Shown piece after piece: positions 63,191 through 64,000 of a stretch of DNA of 64,000 nucleotides (position 1 is the stretch's first letter; each line of letters opens with the position of its first letter). The notes under the pieces were generated by a model. It was not told the origin of the DNA, made no database searches, and was given only the letters and a program-made list of their open reading frames with translations. Both the position numbers and the translations under genes were made by a program. This DNA is from Trichobilharzia regenti (Eukaryota; Platyhelminthes; Trematoda; Strigeidida; Schistosomatidae). The stretch spans positions 25,349,379-25,413,378 of the forward strand of contig OX235263.1 in NCBI GenBank assembly GCA_944472135.2, read 5' to 3'.

Positions 63191-64000
63191 CAAATGAATA
63201 GGGAATACTGGAGGTAATTAGATGCATACAGGCGTAGGTTATTTAACATCTATAAAGTAGACATGCAAATACCGCAGTTTTTGATCACAGAAATGATGGA
63301 TACTAGATAACATCCTATGATTCAACGGCATATTAAAATAAATAAAAATTGTTTCTTAGCTGATCGTCAAGTGAACAGTCTATTTGATGATGTCACTGCA
63401 TATTAACAGATTAGTGAAGTAGATATCAAGCCTAAGTTACTACATTTACTTGTACTACATACTTGGCGTTTAACAGTATACAGACTTTCAACTGGTTAGA
63501 TAAGGCGACTTTAGAGTATCCAACAGTACAGAATTATTATTCAACTTGCTAAATCCCACTTAGCTTTTACAATGTGCTATTGTGTAGAAACAGACACGAA
63601 ATCCTACTAATGACTAAAGTAACATTCTCATAATACTACAGTGAATTTCCATCCCACTAACTAAGCTTAGCGTTTATTATTCCTAATTCACTTATTACAA
63701 AAGCACATTGTATAGCGAGGAATTGAAGAAGTCTACAGGAAGAAGTAATCAAGAGTATATTAAACATTTGATTAATTTACAAAAGAAAATTCTGATGAAG
63801 GGTAATAAAGTTAGTTTGACCGAATGATGTTTCCGCTGATTTCATATTCGACAACCTCCGTATACCTGGAAAAAATAAAGTACATGTTAGAACTAGCATA
63901 ACATGAAGTTAACAAGAGATAATTCTACATATTAGCATACAATATGAATACAATCATTCTGTTAAAACTAAGTATTATCTCAGGGAGATAAATGTATTTG
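63191..64000. other. No gene recognised
   Basis: AT-rich anonymous sequence extends to the window end. No frame or repeat is supported. Confidence 0.6.

Noticed and set aside
1..64000. CRISPR arrays, operons or bacterial genes
   Set aside because: No regularly spaced repeats or ribosome-binding patterns are present. All recognisable genes are eukaryotic mobile elements.

Overview
The window looks like a transposon-dense, AT-rich intergenic region of a flatworm genome, most likely a schistosome or a close trematode relative. I infer this from the combination of mobile element types (CR1-type, RTE-type and Rex/jockey-type LINEs, Ty3/gypsy, BEL/Pao, Penelope-like and Merlin elements, and a tRNA-derived SINE) and from a degenerate CCCTAA-type array. 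The species cannot be named from sequence alone. I recognise no ordinary host gene with confidence. Three short exon-like or signal-peptide-like pieces, at about 34.0-36.7 kb and 61.2-61.7 kb, are the only non-transposon coding candidates.

Layout. 1-14998: a cut CR1 copy; a BEL/Pao 5' end (LTR plus gag, minus strand); a full-length but decayed CR1 copy (2860-8280); a second CR1 tail in tandem; a SINE; an RTE fragment joined to a second BEL gag fragment; another CR1 5' end; a Penelope-like element between large inverted repeats; a CR1 tail. 14999-17997: no gene seen. 17998-21325: a LINE with one intact 997-residue ORF. 22268-33135 (minus): a full-length CR1 with intact ORF1 and ORF2, split in its 5' UTR by an intact young Ty3/gypsy element (28430-33114). 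33136-42622: mostly anonymous DNA with CR1 tails, a degenerate telomere-like array, SINEs and a clean BEL solo LTR. 42623-48904: SINE, CR1 fragment and a PHD-finger CR1 element with an intact endonuclease/RT ORF. 49183-63190: two antisense LINE relics bracketing a three-level nest, in which a Ty3/gypsy element is split by a CR1 element that is itself split by a Merlin DNA transposon.

How the parts work. In the two-ORF CR1 elements, ORF1 carries a coiled-coil-like segment and an RRM-like RNA-binding domain, and ORF2 carries an AP-type endonuclease followed by reverse transcriptase. They share a 5' terminus (CGGTAC) and a 3' UTR containing stem-loops whose paired bases covary between copies, ending in (ATT)n. 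That 3' structure is the strongest unexplained signal here and is a candidate RT-recognition RNA. The gypsy element has matched LTRs, a primer-binding site overlapping the gag start codon, a polypurine tract, and all catalytic residues of protease, RT, RNase H and integrase. The Merlin transposase frame is best explained by a 35-nt GT-AG intron.
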